Position numbers and translations under genes: made by a program
Notes under the pieces: generated by a model
What the model was told of the DNA's origin: nothing
Databases searched by the model: none
The model's input: only the letters and a program-made list of their open reading frames with translations
Part shown: positions 36,362 to 44,789 of the stretch, in pieces
Position numbering within the stretch: position 1 is the first letter of the stretch
Layout: each line of letters begins with the position of its first letter
From: Zunongwangia mangrovi
GTDB taxonomy: Bacteria > Bacteroidota > Bacteroidia > Flavobacteriales > Flavobacteriaceae
Assembly (NCBI RefSeq): GCF_900112105.1
Contig: NZ_FOKV01000007.1
Location: 1-64,000 of the forward strand
Direction: 5' to 3'
DNA: 64,000 bases

Positions 36362-37000
36362 TTGACAAACGCATTAGAATATAACTCTGAGAGGAGTACG
36401 TTGATAATTCCTGAATATGGTAGGCATATACAAAAAATGGTAGAGCATGCTGTAAGTATTGAGGATGATGAAGAGCGAAACCGTGTAGCTAATTCTATAA
36501 TCGCGGTAATGGGGAATATGAATCCGCATTTGCGTGATGTGCCAGATTTTCAGCATAAACTTTGGGATCAATTATTTATAATTAGTGATTTTAAACTAGA
36601 TGTAGAATCTCCATTTCCTAAACCAAGTAGGGAAATATTAGAAGAGCGTCCAGATCCTTTAAATTATCCTCAAAATCATCCAAAATATCGTTTCTACGGA
36701 AATAATATTAAGCGAATGATCGACGAGGCTAAGAAGTATGATGAGGGTGAGTTTAAGGATGCTTTGGTTTTAGCGATCGCTAACCATATGAAGAAATCTT
36801 TCCTTAACTGGAATCGCGATACGGTAGATGATAATGTGATCTTTGAGCATTTAAAAGAATTAAGCGACGGCGCTTTAAATCTTAAAAACTCTGATGAAGA
36901 TCTAAGCGATTCTTCTAATCTTATGCGTGGTAAAAAGAAATACATCAAAAACAATAATCCTAAAAGAACAAGCGGCCGTAAAAGCCGTAAACGCTACTAA
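36362..37000 (+). CDS. DUF4290 domain protein
   Basis: The 212-residue protein begins at TTG 36362, since the family-typical N-terminus 'LEYNSERSTLIIPEYGRHIQ' follows at once and no upstream ATG fits. Conserved features include 'DVPDFQHKLWDQLFIISDF' and 'ALVLAIANHMKKSFLNWNRD'. The tail (about 185-212) is strongly basic ('KRTSGRKSRKRY'), suggesting nucleic acid or ribosome contact. The family is Bacteroidota-specific and without known function. It lies 15 bp before murA, and the DUF4290-murA order recurs in Flavobacteriia as I recall, so co-transcription is likely. Confidence 0.87.
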   Translation: MTNALEYNSERSTLIIPEYGRHIQKMVEHAVSIEDDEERNRVANSIIAVMGNMNPHLRDVPDFQHKLWDQLFIISDFKLDVESPFPKPSREILEERPDPLNYPQNHPKYRFYGNNIKRMIDEAKKYDEGEFKDALVLAIANHMKKSFLNWNRDTVDDNVIFEHLKELSDGALNLKNSDEDLSDSSNLMRGKKKYIKNNNPKRTSGRKSRKRY

Positions 37001-37015
37001 AATTTAACCAATTTC

Positions 37016-38329
37016 ATGGGAACTTTTCAGATTGAAGGAGGGCATCAGCTTCAGGGGAAAATACAGCCTCAGGGAGCAAAAAACGAAGCCCTGCAGATTC
37101 TTTGTGCCGTTTTATTAACTTCAGAAGAAGTAATTATCAATAATATCCCAGATATTATCGATGTAAATAAACTGATAAGCTTATTAGAGAATCTTGGTGT
37201 TAAAATTCAGAAATTAGGGAAAGGAAGTTATTCTTTTCAGAGCGACGAGCTGAACTTAGATTACCTGCAAAGCGAACAGTTTAAAAAAGATGGTAGTGGT
37301 TTGCGTGGATCTATCATGATCGTTGGGCCACTTTTGGCAAGATTTGGTAAAGGTTATATTCCAAAACCAGGTGGTGATAAAATAGGACGCCGTCGTTTAG
37401 ATACGCATTTTGAAGGTTTTATAAATCTTGGAGCCAGTTTTAGATACAATAAAGAAGAACGTTTTTATGGTGTAGAAGCACCAAACGGACTTAAAGGTAA
37501 ATATATGCTTTTAGAAGAAGCATCTGTTACCGGTACCGCCAATATCGTTATGGCTGCTGTAATGGCTGAAGGTACTACAACAATTTACAATGCCGCTTGT
37601 GAGCCATATTTACAGCAACTTTGTAAAATGCTTAATTCGATGGGAGCTAAGATAAGCGGAGTAGGTTCTAACTTGCTTGTTATCGAAGGTGTTAAAGAAT
37701 TAGGTGGTTGTGAGCATACCATTTTACCAGATATGATTGAAATTGGATCGTGGATTGGTCTTGCCGCCATGACCAAAAGTGAAATTACCATCACAAATGT
37801 GAATTGGGAAATGCTGGGATTAATTCCTACCACATTCAAGAAACTGGGAATCACTATAGAGCGCAGAGGAGATGATATTTTTATCCCGGCGCATAATGAT
37901 GGTTACGAAGTGCAGAGTTTTATAGATGGCTCGATCATGAATATTAGCGATGCTCCCTGGCCAGGTTTTACACCAGATTTATTAAGTATTATTTTGGTGG
38001 TAGCAACGCAAGCACGAGGTAGTGTGCTAATACATCAAAAGATGTTTGAAAGTCGTTTATTCTTTGTAGATAAACTAATCGATATGGGAGCAAAGATCAT
38101 CCTTTGTGATCCACACAGAGCAACCGTTATTGGGCACGATTTCCATTCGACATTAAAAGCGACTACAATGACGTCTCCAGATATTAGAGCCGGTATTTCG
38201 TTGTTAATCGCAGCGCTTTCTGCAAAAGGAACGTCTACAATTCATAATATCGAGCAAATTGATAGAGGTTACGAAGATATCGAAGCGCGTTTAAAAAGTA
38301 TTGGAGCTAAAATAGAGCGTGTAGATTAA
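37016..38329 (+). CDS. murA: UDP-N-acetylglucosamine 1-carboxyvinyltransferase with Asp in place of the catalytic Cys
   Basis: The 437-residue enzyme performs the first committed step of peptidoglycan synthesis, adding enolpyruvate to UDP-GlcNAc. The EPSP-synthase-like fold shows 'QPQGAKNEALQILCAVLL', 'LRGSIMIVGPLLARFG' and 'SVTGTANIVMAA'. The active-site loop reads 'PGGDKIGRRRLDTH' where the E. coli enzyme has PGGCTIGARPVDLH, so the Cys that fosfomycin alkylates is Asp121. Asp at this position is known from mycobacterial and chlamydial MurA and gives insensitivity to fosfomycin. It follows the DUF4290 gene and ends at a strong terminator. Confidence 0.96.
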   Translation: MGTFQIEGGHQLQGKIQPQGAKNEALQILCAVLLTSEEVIINNIPDIIDVNKLISLLENLGVKIQKLGKGSYSFQSDELNLDYLQSEQFKKDGSGLRGSIMIVGPLLARFGKGYIPKPGGDKIGRRRLDTHFEGFINLGASFRYNKEERFYGVEAPNGLKGKYMLLEEASVTGTANIVMAAVMAEGTTTIYNAACEPYLQQLCKMLNSMGAKISGVGSNLLVIEGVKELGGCEHTILPDMIEIGSWIGLAAMTKSEITITNVNWEMLGLIPTTFKKLGITIERRGDDIFIPAHNDGYEVQSFIDGSIMNISDAPWPGFTPDLLSIILVVATQARGSVLIHQKMFESRLFFVDKLIDMGAKIILCDPHRATVIGHDFHSTLKATTMTSPDIRAGISLLIAALSAKGTSTIHNIEQIDRGYEDIEARLKSIGAKIERVD

Positions 38330-38344
38330 TTAATAATATCCACA

Positions 38345-38380
38345 AAAAAACCTCGGGAACATATCTTCTCGAGGTTTTTT
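38345..38380 (+). terminator. Terminator of the DUF4290-murA operon
   Basis: AAAAAACCTCG pairs with CGAGGTTTTTT over 11 bp with a 14-nt loop. It lies 15 bp after the murA stop. The following 38381-38557 shows no gene. Confidence 0.88.
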
Positions 38381-38557
38381 GTTTAAAATAGGCTGCCCGT
38401 TATAAGAAGAAGGATAGGTTATGGGATTCTTTGTGAGCAAACGATATTGAACCCAAATTCGATGTTTTTCACATCTTTTTTCTTACTAAGGGCAGCCATT
38501 CTTAGCTAGGTTGGCTAAATCAAATCAGGTTTTAAAGGATTTCCGTCAATTTTTTAT

Positions 38558-39274
38558 TTATTTCTTTGGAAAACAATACGTGGCGCAATGCCAAATAAAT
38601 TCATAGTCTTCACCTTTATAAGTACCGGGTACATTTTCGTTTTTGGTGGTTTCTACCGTATATTTTGTATTCCACGGAAGTTTAAAAGAAATTTTTCCCT
38701 CAGCATCGGTACTTAGAGTTTTCGACCAAAGATCTGAAACGTAGATTTTTACTTCCTGTTCACTAACTGGTTTGCCATGATAATAAACCTGAAGCGTTTT
38801 TTCCTCATTTTTAGTCGGGAGTTCTTTGATGCTCAATCCTTCTTCAGTTATTTCTGAAGCTTTTGTAGCATTTCCCACATTTACTTTAGCGAAAGATTGA
38901 TAATAAGTTTTAAAAATTCCGAAGTCATATTCAGTATAATCGATCACATCGATATTATCATTTTTAAGCTGAACGGTAAATATACCTTCCTTTGTAGGAG
39001 TGAAATAGCCTAAATAATGATCTGCCTTTTTATCCAATTTCAGCTGAGTAGAAGTTCCGTCTGGATTAATTACCCAAACTTCAAATTCTGAAACGCTTTT
39101 AAAAGGATCGCCATCGGTTTTTTCAATAACTCCGTACGTATATTCGCCATAATGAATTTTTACTTCCTGCTCTTTATTCAGTTTACCTGTAGGGTTGGTC
39201 TCGATCCATAAATAATGGGCAAAAGAGGAGGTATAGCAAAGTAAGAATAGTAAAATTAGGCTTAATTTTTTCAT
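38558..39274 (-). CDS. DUF4198 domain periplasmic protein, partner of the TonB receptor
   Basis: The 238-residue protein has a signal peptide (about 1-19, 'LILLFLLCYTSSFA') directly followed by 'HYLWIETNP', the N-terminal His start typical of DUF4198 proteins. Two Ig-like halves follow ('EFEVWVINPDGTSTQLKL'; 'TDAEGKISFKLPWNTKYTV'). The C-terminus carries 'EFIWHCATYCFPKK' with a His and two Cys that could bind metal. Such proteins are often encoded beside metal or siderophore receptors. It lies 54 bp downstream of the TonB receptor gene, in the same operon. The exact cargo is unknown. Confidence 0.85.
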   Translation of the reverse strand: MKKLSLILLFLLCYTSSFAHYLWIETNPTGKLNKEQEVKIHYGEYTYGVIEKTDGDPFKSVSEFEVWVINPDGTSTQLKLDKKADHYLGYFTPTKEGIFTVQLKNDNIDVIDYTEYDFGIFKTYYQSFAKVNVGNATKASEITEEGLSIKELPTKNEEKTLQVYYHGKPVSEQEVKIYVSDLWSKTLSTDAEGKISFKLPWNTKYTVETTKNENVPGTYKGEDYEFIWHCATYCFPKK

Positions 39275-39328
39275 TAAAATAGATATTTAAAGTGTTTGTT
39301 TTTAGTGTTTTGAATTTAATAATTAGTC

Positions 39329-41653
39329 TTAAAATTTGTAATTCAGGCTTAACCTGAAATTTCTCCCCGGTTCACTTTGCCAGTAAACGTAGGTACCATA
39401 ATCTGCACCAGAGTATAAATATTCGTTTAAAAGATTATTTAGGTTAAGAGATACGCGGAAGTTGTCGTTTTCCCAGCTTAGTGCACCGTCCATTCTAAAA
39501 TAATCAGGTAAATCGGTTTGACCATCTGCTCCCCATACCCACGAAGAACGATCTACTAAATACTGGTAGCCCAGTGATACTCCAACTCCTTTTAAATTTT
39601 CTGTTTGAAATGTATAATCTAACCATCCATTAGTAACGTGTTTAGAAAAGCCGGCAATTGGGTTTCCGTCAGCATCTTCTACATTGGTATAGGCGTAATT
39701 TAAAATAAGGTTTAAGCCTTTGGTAATTTCGCCACGGGTATCAAATTCGAAACCACGCGAAGTAATATCGGTATCTACCTGTATAGAATAGTTAGCATCC
39801 TCTGGATCTGTAACCAAAAATTTATCTTTATGGATATCAAAATAAGTAGCGGTAGCATTCCAATTACCATCGAAAAATTCAAATTTTAATCCACCTTCAA
39901 TATCTTCAGCAGTTACAGGATCAAATGGCTCACCGATTCTATTAGTTCCCTGTTCTGGTAAGAAAGTCTGGTCGTACATTCCGTAGACAATTAAATTATC
40001 TAAGATTGAATAGGAAACCGCAACACGTGGAGTAAATACTTTATCATCTGAAGGTACACCGTAAGCACTGCTTTCAAATTCGGTATATCTTCCTGCCAGG
40101 GTAAGGCGAAGATCATCATCTAAAAATCCTAATTGATTCTGAATGTAATAGGAAAGATAATTAGATGTGATAATTCCGCTGGCACGTTGTTGCAGCGATG
40201 TGCTTCTATCGAATTCTGGTAAAATAGCAGCAGGTTGAGGATCGTAGATATTAAATGGATTATCTTCTGTATCTATATTTACGGCTTGTGCCCAATCTGC
40301 GATATAATTTTTATTTCCGTAGTCTAAACCACCTAGGATCGTGTGGGAAACATCGCCAGTTAATTCTTTACCATTAATAAATACTTGTCCTAGTTTTTGC
40401 TCTTCCTTAGCGTCCCAGATACTGATACTTCGTAATAGATCACCATTTTCTTTAACTCCAAATGCGCTGTCTAACCAAAGACTAGAACCTTCGTGTTCAT
40501 AATTAATATAACTAAGCTGCGCGGTTAAATTCCAATTCTGATTTAACTGATGTTTAAAATTGATAAATCCATAATGCTCTTTCATAACCGCTGGGCCAAG
40601 TCTTGGATCTGATAATGTGAAATCACGATCTACATCGGCATACTCGTTTGGAGCAAAAACGTAGGCAGATCCTATAAGTTTGGTCTTGTAGTATTGATAA
40701 GTATACTGAGCAGTTACCGATGTTTTATCGTTGAAATTGTATTTAATACTTGGTGCAATGGTATAACGGTTTTCTGGCTCGTAATCTCTATGAGATTCTT
40801 TGGTGGAAGCCGCACCTACAAATCGATATTGGAGTTTATTATCTTCAGATAAATTTCCTTCGATATCTGCGGTAGCACGCAGCGTACTGAAACTGCCGGT
40901 AAGAATACCAATTTCACCGCCGGTATTTCCGGTTGGTTTTTTGGTAACCACATTATAAAGTCCGCCAGGTTCACCGCTAGAAAGCATAAATGCAGATGGT
41001 CCTTTAACCACTTCAATTCGATCTACCAAAGCAAGATCCTCGGCCATTGGACCCCAGGTAGAAAGAACATTCATTCCGTTTCTAAAAGGCGGAATTCTAA
41101 ATCCACGCATATTGATTCTGGCAAAATTACCCCAGTGTTCTATCATTTGTGCTCCACTTACATTTCGTGTAACATTTTCCATGATAGAAATAGTGGCCTG
41201 ATCTTTTAAAACATCGTTGGTAATGATCTGGATATTTTGTGGAATATTAATAATTTCTTCATCTAATTTAAGAGAAGGGGAAACTTTACGAGTGGTGTAT
41301 GAAGTTTCTTTTTCTCCTGAAATCAAAACGTCAGACAGTGAATTGATCTCTTTTTGAAGCTTAATCTCAATGTTTTCATTGGATTGAATATTGATCTTCA
41401 ATTCTTTTTTGATAAATCCGATTTCAGAAATTACAATCGTGTATTCTCCTTTTTTGATGTTTTCGAGTTTAAAAGAACCATCCTGATTGGTGTAGGTGCC
41501 GTAGGTTGAATTTTTTAAATATACATTGGCATTGCTAATGGGATTTTCTTGTTCATCAAAAACATATCCATTTAGTTCTACGTTATTATTTTGCGCATAA
41601 CTGACGTAGAATCTACTTAGTATAAGAAGAAGTAAAAGTAGCGTTCTCTTCAT
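39329..41653 (-). CDS. TonB-dependent siderophore-type receptor with N-terminal carboxypeptidase-like domain
   Basis: The 774-residue protein has a signal peptide (about 1-20), a carboxypeptidase-regulatory-like domain (about 25-105; 'GYVFDEQENPISNANVYLKN'), then a plug of the siderophore class ('ISIMENVTRNVSGAQ', 'INMRGFRIPPFRNGMN', 'VEVVKGPSAFMLSSGEPGG', 'LYNVVTKKP') and a barrel ending 'RNFRLSLNYKF'. This pattern fits FhuA/FhuE-like ferric-siderophore uptake and lacks the features of SusC. A Fur-box-like palindrome lies just upstream. The DUF4198 gene follows. Confidence 0.93.
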   Translation of the reverse strand: MKRTLLLLLLILSRFYVSYAQNNNVELNGYVFDEQENPISNANVYLKNSTYGTYTNQDGSFKLENIKKGEYTIVISEIGFIKKELKINIQSNENIEIKLQKEINSLSDVLISGEKETSYTTRKVSPSLKLDEEIINIPQNIQIITNDVLKDQATISIMENVTRNVSGAQMIEHWGNFARINMRGFRIPPFRNGMNVLSTWGPMAEDLALVDRIEVVKGPSAFMLSSGEPGGLYNVVTKKPTGNTGGEIGILTGSFSTLRATADIEGNLSEDNKLQYRFVGAASTKESHRDYEPENRYTIAPSIKYNFNDKTSVTAQYTYQYYKTKLIGSAYVFAPNEYADVDRDFTLSDPRLGPAVMKEHYGFINFKHQLNQNWNLTAQLSYINYEHEGSSLWLDSAFGVKENGDLLRSISIWDAKEEQKLGQVFINGKELTGDVSHTILGGLDYGNKNYIADWAQAVNIDTEDNPFNIYDPQPAAILPEFDRSTSLQQRASGIITSNYLSYYIQNQLGFLDDDLRLTLAGRYTEFESSAYGVPSDDKVFTPRVAVSYSILDNLIVYGMYDQTFLPEQGTNRIGEPFDPVTAEDIEGGLKFEFFDGNWNATATYFDIHKDKFLVTDPEDANYSIQVDTDITSRGFEFDTRGEITKGLNLILNYAYTNVEDADGNPIAGFSKHVTNGWLDYTFQTENLKGVGVSLGYQYLVDRSSWVWGADGQTDLPDYFRMDGALSWENDNFRVSLNLNNLLNEYLYSGADYGTYVYWQSEPGRNFRLSLNYKF

Positions 41654-41662
41654 TTTATTTTT

Positions 41663-41681
41663 ATTTAGATTTATTATAAAT
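41663..41681. promoter_or_regulatory. Fur-box-like palindrome before the siderophore receptor
   Basis: ATTTAGATTTATTATAAAT is a 19-bp imperfect inverted repeat (ATTTAGA / TATAAAT, 6 of 7 paired). It starts 10 bp upstream of the receptor start codon. It resembles the ATTTAGA-type Fur sites I recall from Bacteroidota, but the region is very AT-rich, so chance is a real alternative. Confidence 0.35.
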
Positions 41682-41876
41682 AATAAAACAAATGTATAAA
41701 AGTAGAATGAAGAATCACAAAAGAATGGATCATTATTTTTAATGATTCTAGATAGTGTTTGTGCAAATAAAAATTCTACGGAAGTAAATTATTGAGTTAT
41801 AGTGTTTTGATATGCGATAAAATTGGAATAAAATTTTTAAGCAATTGAAGTTTTTGGGATTAAGTCTGAAACAAAA

Positions 41877-41903
41877 AAAGCGATCAGGTTACCTGATCGC
41901 TTT
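41877..41903. terminator. Terminator after the 485-residue conserved gene
   Basis: AAAGCGATCAGG and CCTGATCGCTTT form a 12-bp perfect stem with a 3-nt loop, with A7 on the left giving a T run on the minus strand. It lies 25 bp past the stop at 41928. Confidence 0.88.
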
Positions 41904-41927
41904 CTTTCAAATTTTTCCTTAAAGATA

Positions 41928-43385
41928 TTAGACTTTTTGAGCCTTTTCTTTATTTTCTTTGTAATGAAATAAGTTTTGTTCTTTGATCATACTTGTGGTT
42001 TTTTCTGGTAGCATATCTTCCCAACCTTCTTTACCATCGGTGATCATTTGTAATACTTCTCTAGAATAAATATCCAGAATTTCAGGGTTGTAATTCTCAA
42101 TATCTTCTACACGACCATTGTATTTAAAGAATTTATACAATTCTTTCATACGTGGGTGTACCATTAAGTTTTCACTTGTTGTAATTTCACCGGTTTCAGA
42201 ATCTTTAAGGGGATATAAGTAAACTTTAAGATCTTTAAAGAACAACTTACCAAAGGCCTCAAGAATACCACCACTTAAATGTCGATAGTATTTTTCATCA
42301 AATACATCTACCAGGTTGTTTACCCCCATGGCAAGACCCATTCTCATTTTAGAATATTTACTGAAATATTCTACCACTTTATAATATTCCTGGAAGTTAG
42401 AAATCATTACCGTTTGACCTAAAGAACAAAGCAGTTTTGCACGATCCATAAAGTCTTTTTCATTGATCTCGCCTTCAGCTCTTAAGTTGGAAAGTGTGAT
42501 CTCGAAAATAACTTCAGTATCTTCTTCAGAAACTCGATTTTCACTAAAAAATAATTCTCGAGACTTCTCGAACATATCCATATTTACTTTCGTAACAGGT
42601 CTAAAACTACCACGAAGTGCCAGAATGTTCTTTTTGTAAAGAATTTTTGCAGGCAGAACGTTGTTTCCATCTGGGCTAAACATTACCGCATCGGTCATTC
42701 CGTTTTTAACTAGCTGTAGGCTCATTAATCGGTTATCAACGCGTTCAAATCTTGGCCCAGAAAAGTTTATGGTGTCGATCTCAATTTGATCTTTGTCAAT
42801 ATGATCGTATAAATATCGAAGTAATTTTTTAGGATTATCATATTTATAGTAAGCACCATAAATAAGATTAACTCCTAAAATTCCCAAGGTATTCTGTTGG
42901 TGACGGGCATCGTTTTCTTTAAAACGAATATGAAGACTAATCTCGTTATAATCTTCATCTGGACTTACCTGGTAACGAATTCCTACCCAGCCGTGACCTT
43001 TATATTTTTTTGCAAAATCTATAGTAGCAACTGTGTTGGCGTAGCTAAAGAAAAGTTTATTGGGGTGCTTTTCTCTGGAAATCCTTTCTTCAATCAATTT
43101 AATTTCATGAGAAAGCATTTTCTTTAGTCGGGCTTCTGTAACGTATCTTCTGTCATCTTCAACACCGTAGATAGCATCACTAAAGTCTTTATCGTAAGCA
43201 CTCATTGCCTTTGCAATCGTACCTGAAGCACCGCCTGCTCTAAAAAAATTTCTTACAGTTTCCTGTCCTGCGCCAATTTCAGAAAAGGTACCATAAATAT
43301 TTTCATTTAGATTGATGCGGAGTGCTTTACTCTTTATCGAAGGAACATTCTCAAATTCCTTGTCGCCCATTATGGTGATTGGCAT
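41928..43385 (-). CDS. Large conserved Bacteroidota protein of unknown function
   Basis: The 485-residue cytoplasmic protein has no signal peptide or membrane segment. 'YGTFSEIGAGQETVRNFFRA' followed by 'GGASGTIAKAMSAYDKDFSD' near the N-terminus is highly characteristic of one uniform family in Flavobacteriia. Relatives are, I believe, sometimes labelled nicotinate-nucleotide adenylyltransferase, but I see no HxGH-type nucleotidyltransferase motif, so I do not use that name. Other features are 'FFSYANTVATIDFAKKYKGH' and 'EVIFEITLSNLRAEGEINE'. It is monocistronic with its own terminator and diverges from the MBL hydrolase gene. No function can be given. Confidence 0.7.
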   Translation of the reverse strand: MPITIMGDKEFENVPSIKSKALRINLNENIYGTFSEIGAGQETVRNFFRAGGASGTIAKAMSAYDKDFSDAIYGVEDDRRYVTEARLKKMLSHEIKLIEERISREKHPNKLFFSYANTVATIDFAKKYKGHGWVGIRYQVSPDEDYNEISLHIRFKENDARHQQNTLGILGVNLIYGAYYKYDNPKKLLRYLYDHIDKDQIEIDTINFSGPRFERVDNRLMSLQLVKNGMTDAVMFSPDGNNVLPAKILYKKNILALRGSFRPVTKVNMDMFEKSRELFFSENRVSEEDTEVIFEITLSNLRAEGEINEKDFMDRAKLLCSLGQTVMISNFQEYYKVVEYFSKYSKMRMGLAMGVNNLVDVFDEKYYRHLSGGILEAFGKLFFKDLKVYLYPLKDSETGEITTSENLMVHPRMKELYKFFKYNGRVEDIENYNPEILDIYSREVLQMITDGKEGWEDMLPEKTTSMIKEQNLFHYKENKEKAQKV

Positions 43386-43462
43386 ATTTTTCCTTTTAGA
43401 TGAATTTCCTTTTTTACGCAGCCAAAGGTACTAAAACAGTAAAGTAAACAAAAAATAATACC

Positions 43463-43470
43463 TAACTTTG
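43463..43470 (+). promoter_or_regulatory. -7 box (TAACTTTG) before the MBL hydrolase gene
   Basis: TAACTTTG matches TAnnTTTG and ends 17 bp before the TTG start at 43488, giving a leader of about 10 nt. No TTTG is present at the ideal 19-nt spacing. Confidence 0.55.
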
Positions 43471-43487
43471 TAACAAATATAACATTC

Positions 43488-44258
43488 TTGAAAGTTACAT
43501 TTTTAGGCACAGGAACATCGCAAGGAATCCCCATTATAGGTAGTAATCACCCGGTTTGCTTAAGTGAAAACCCCAAAGATAAACGTCTTAGGGTATCGGT
43601 TATGGTAGAGTGGGATGGGCTAAATATTTTAATCGATTGTGGGCCCGACTTTAGAATGCAAATGCTTGCAAACAATTTTTCTAGGTTGGACGCGATACTT
43701 TTTACCCACGAGCATAACGACCATGTAGCAGGTTTAGATGATATTAGACCCTTTTTTTTCAGACAGGGTGACATCCCAATTTATGCGCACCAACGTGTTT
43801 TAAATTCTTTGAAAAAACGCTTTGATTATATTTTTGTTACTGAAAATAAATATCCCGGGGCGCCCGGAGTCAAAGAGCATATTGTTACCGATAATGACTT
43901 TGAAATTGAAGGGAAAATCATTACTCCGGTAAGTTATATGCACAATAGGTTGCAGGTTTACGGTTACCGAATGGGTGATTTTGCCTATTTAACGGATATA
44001 AAATCTATTTCTGAAAAAGAAGCCGAAAAATTAATGAATCTTGAAGTTGTAGTGGTAAGTGCGCTGCGAATAGAACCACATCATTCACACTTTAATCTTG
44101 CTGAAGCACTAGCGTTTATTGAGAAAATTCAACCAAAAAAAACTTATTTAACGCATATTAGTCATTTGCTGGGATTTCATGAAGAGGTAGAACAATCTTT
44201 ACCTGAAAATGTGCATTTAGCTTATGATAATTTGAAAATTACTATCGATGAAAAATAA
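43488..44258 (+). CDS. MBL-fold metallo-hydrolase (PhnP-like)
   Basis: The 256-residue protein starts at TTG 43488, because the family-typical N-terminus 'KVTFLGTGTSQGIPIIGSNH' follows immediately and there is no upstream ATG. The metal-binding motif is 'FTHEHNDHVAGLDD' (His74, His76, Asp78, His79). Further ligands are in 'SYMHNRLQVYGYR', and the later 'YLTHISHLLGFHEE' carries the C-terminal His. PhnP-like members are phosphodiesterases acting on cyclic phosphates, but the true substrate is unknown. The next gene overlaps its end by 11 bp. Confidence 0.92.
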   Translation: MKVTFLGTGTSQGIPIIGSNHPVCLSENPKDKRLRVSVMVEWDGLNILIDCGPDFRMQMLANNFSRLDAILFTHEHNDHVAGLDDIRPFFFRQGDIPIYAHQRVLNSLKKRFDYIFVTENKYPGAPGVKEHIVTDNDFEIEGKIITPVSYMHNRLQVYGYRMGDFAYLTDIKSISEKEAEKLMNLEVVVVSALRIEPHHSHFNLAEALAFIEKIQPKKTYLTHISHLLGFHEEVEQSLPENVHLAYDNLKITIDEK

Positions 44259-44748
44259 GATCCTACTATATTTATTCATTTTCGCTGCATTGTTTGCCAT
44301 TTTTATTTATGTAAATGACAAAAAAATTCTAGACGATCAAACTCAGAGGATCGTGAGTTTACAAAAACAATTAGATGAGTTAGAAGCTGAAAAAGAAAAT
44401 GCAAAGACGATGGGATCTGAAGATTTTTATGACTTTAGCTTAAAAAGAAACGAACCTGCGATCACTTATTTTGAAAATAATGGTTTTGAAGCAGCTGAAA
44501 TTGAACGTAAAGTTCAGGATGTTTTGATCGACATGAATAAAAGCAGTGAGGACAATAAAATGGTGCCTTTTGAAGGGATGAGTGGCCCAATGCGCATCAA
44601 TAAAGTAAAGCTGCTAAATCACAAATGGCTTATCGCAAACTTCACCGATGGCGAACACTGGGGAGAAATTTTATTGAAGTATTACATCAACGAAGATGGG
44701 AGTGTAGAATTTGAAGCTTTAAATTCTTTTTTATACGCAACCGAATAA
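44248..44748 (+). CDS. Membrane-anchored coiled-coil protein of unknown function
   Basis: The 166-residue protein has one N-terminal transmembrane helix (about 5-22, 'LLYLFIFAALFAIFIYV'), a short coiled coil (about 32-52, 'QRIVSLQKQLDELEAEKENA') and a soluble domain. The last part, 'LLNHKWLIANFTDGEHWGEI' then 'LLKYYINEDGSVEFEALNSF', resembles a small alpha/beta domain seen in Flavobacteriia hypothetical proteins. It overlaps the end of the MBL gene by 11 bp, so translation is probably coupled. The helix likely anchors it in the inner membrane facing the periplasm. Confidence 0.78.
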   Translation: MKNKILLYLFIFAALFAIFIYVNDKKILDDQTQRIVSLQKQLDELEAEKENAKTMGSEDFYDFSLKRNEPAITYFENNGFEAAEIERKVQDVLIDMNKSSEDNKMVPFEGMSGPMRINKVKLLNHKWLIANFTDGEHWGEILLKYYINEDGSVEFEALNSFLYATE

Positions 44749-44789
44749 TTTTATTATATTTCCATAATTATTCCTGATATATTATAATT

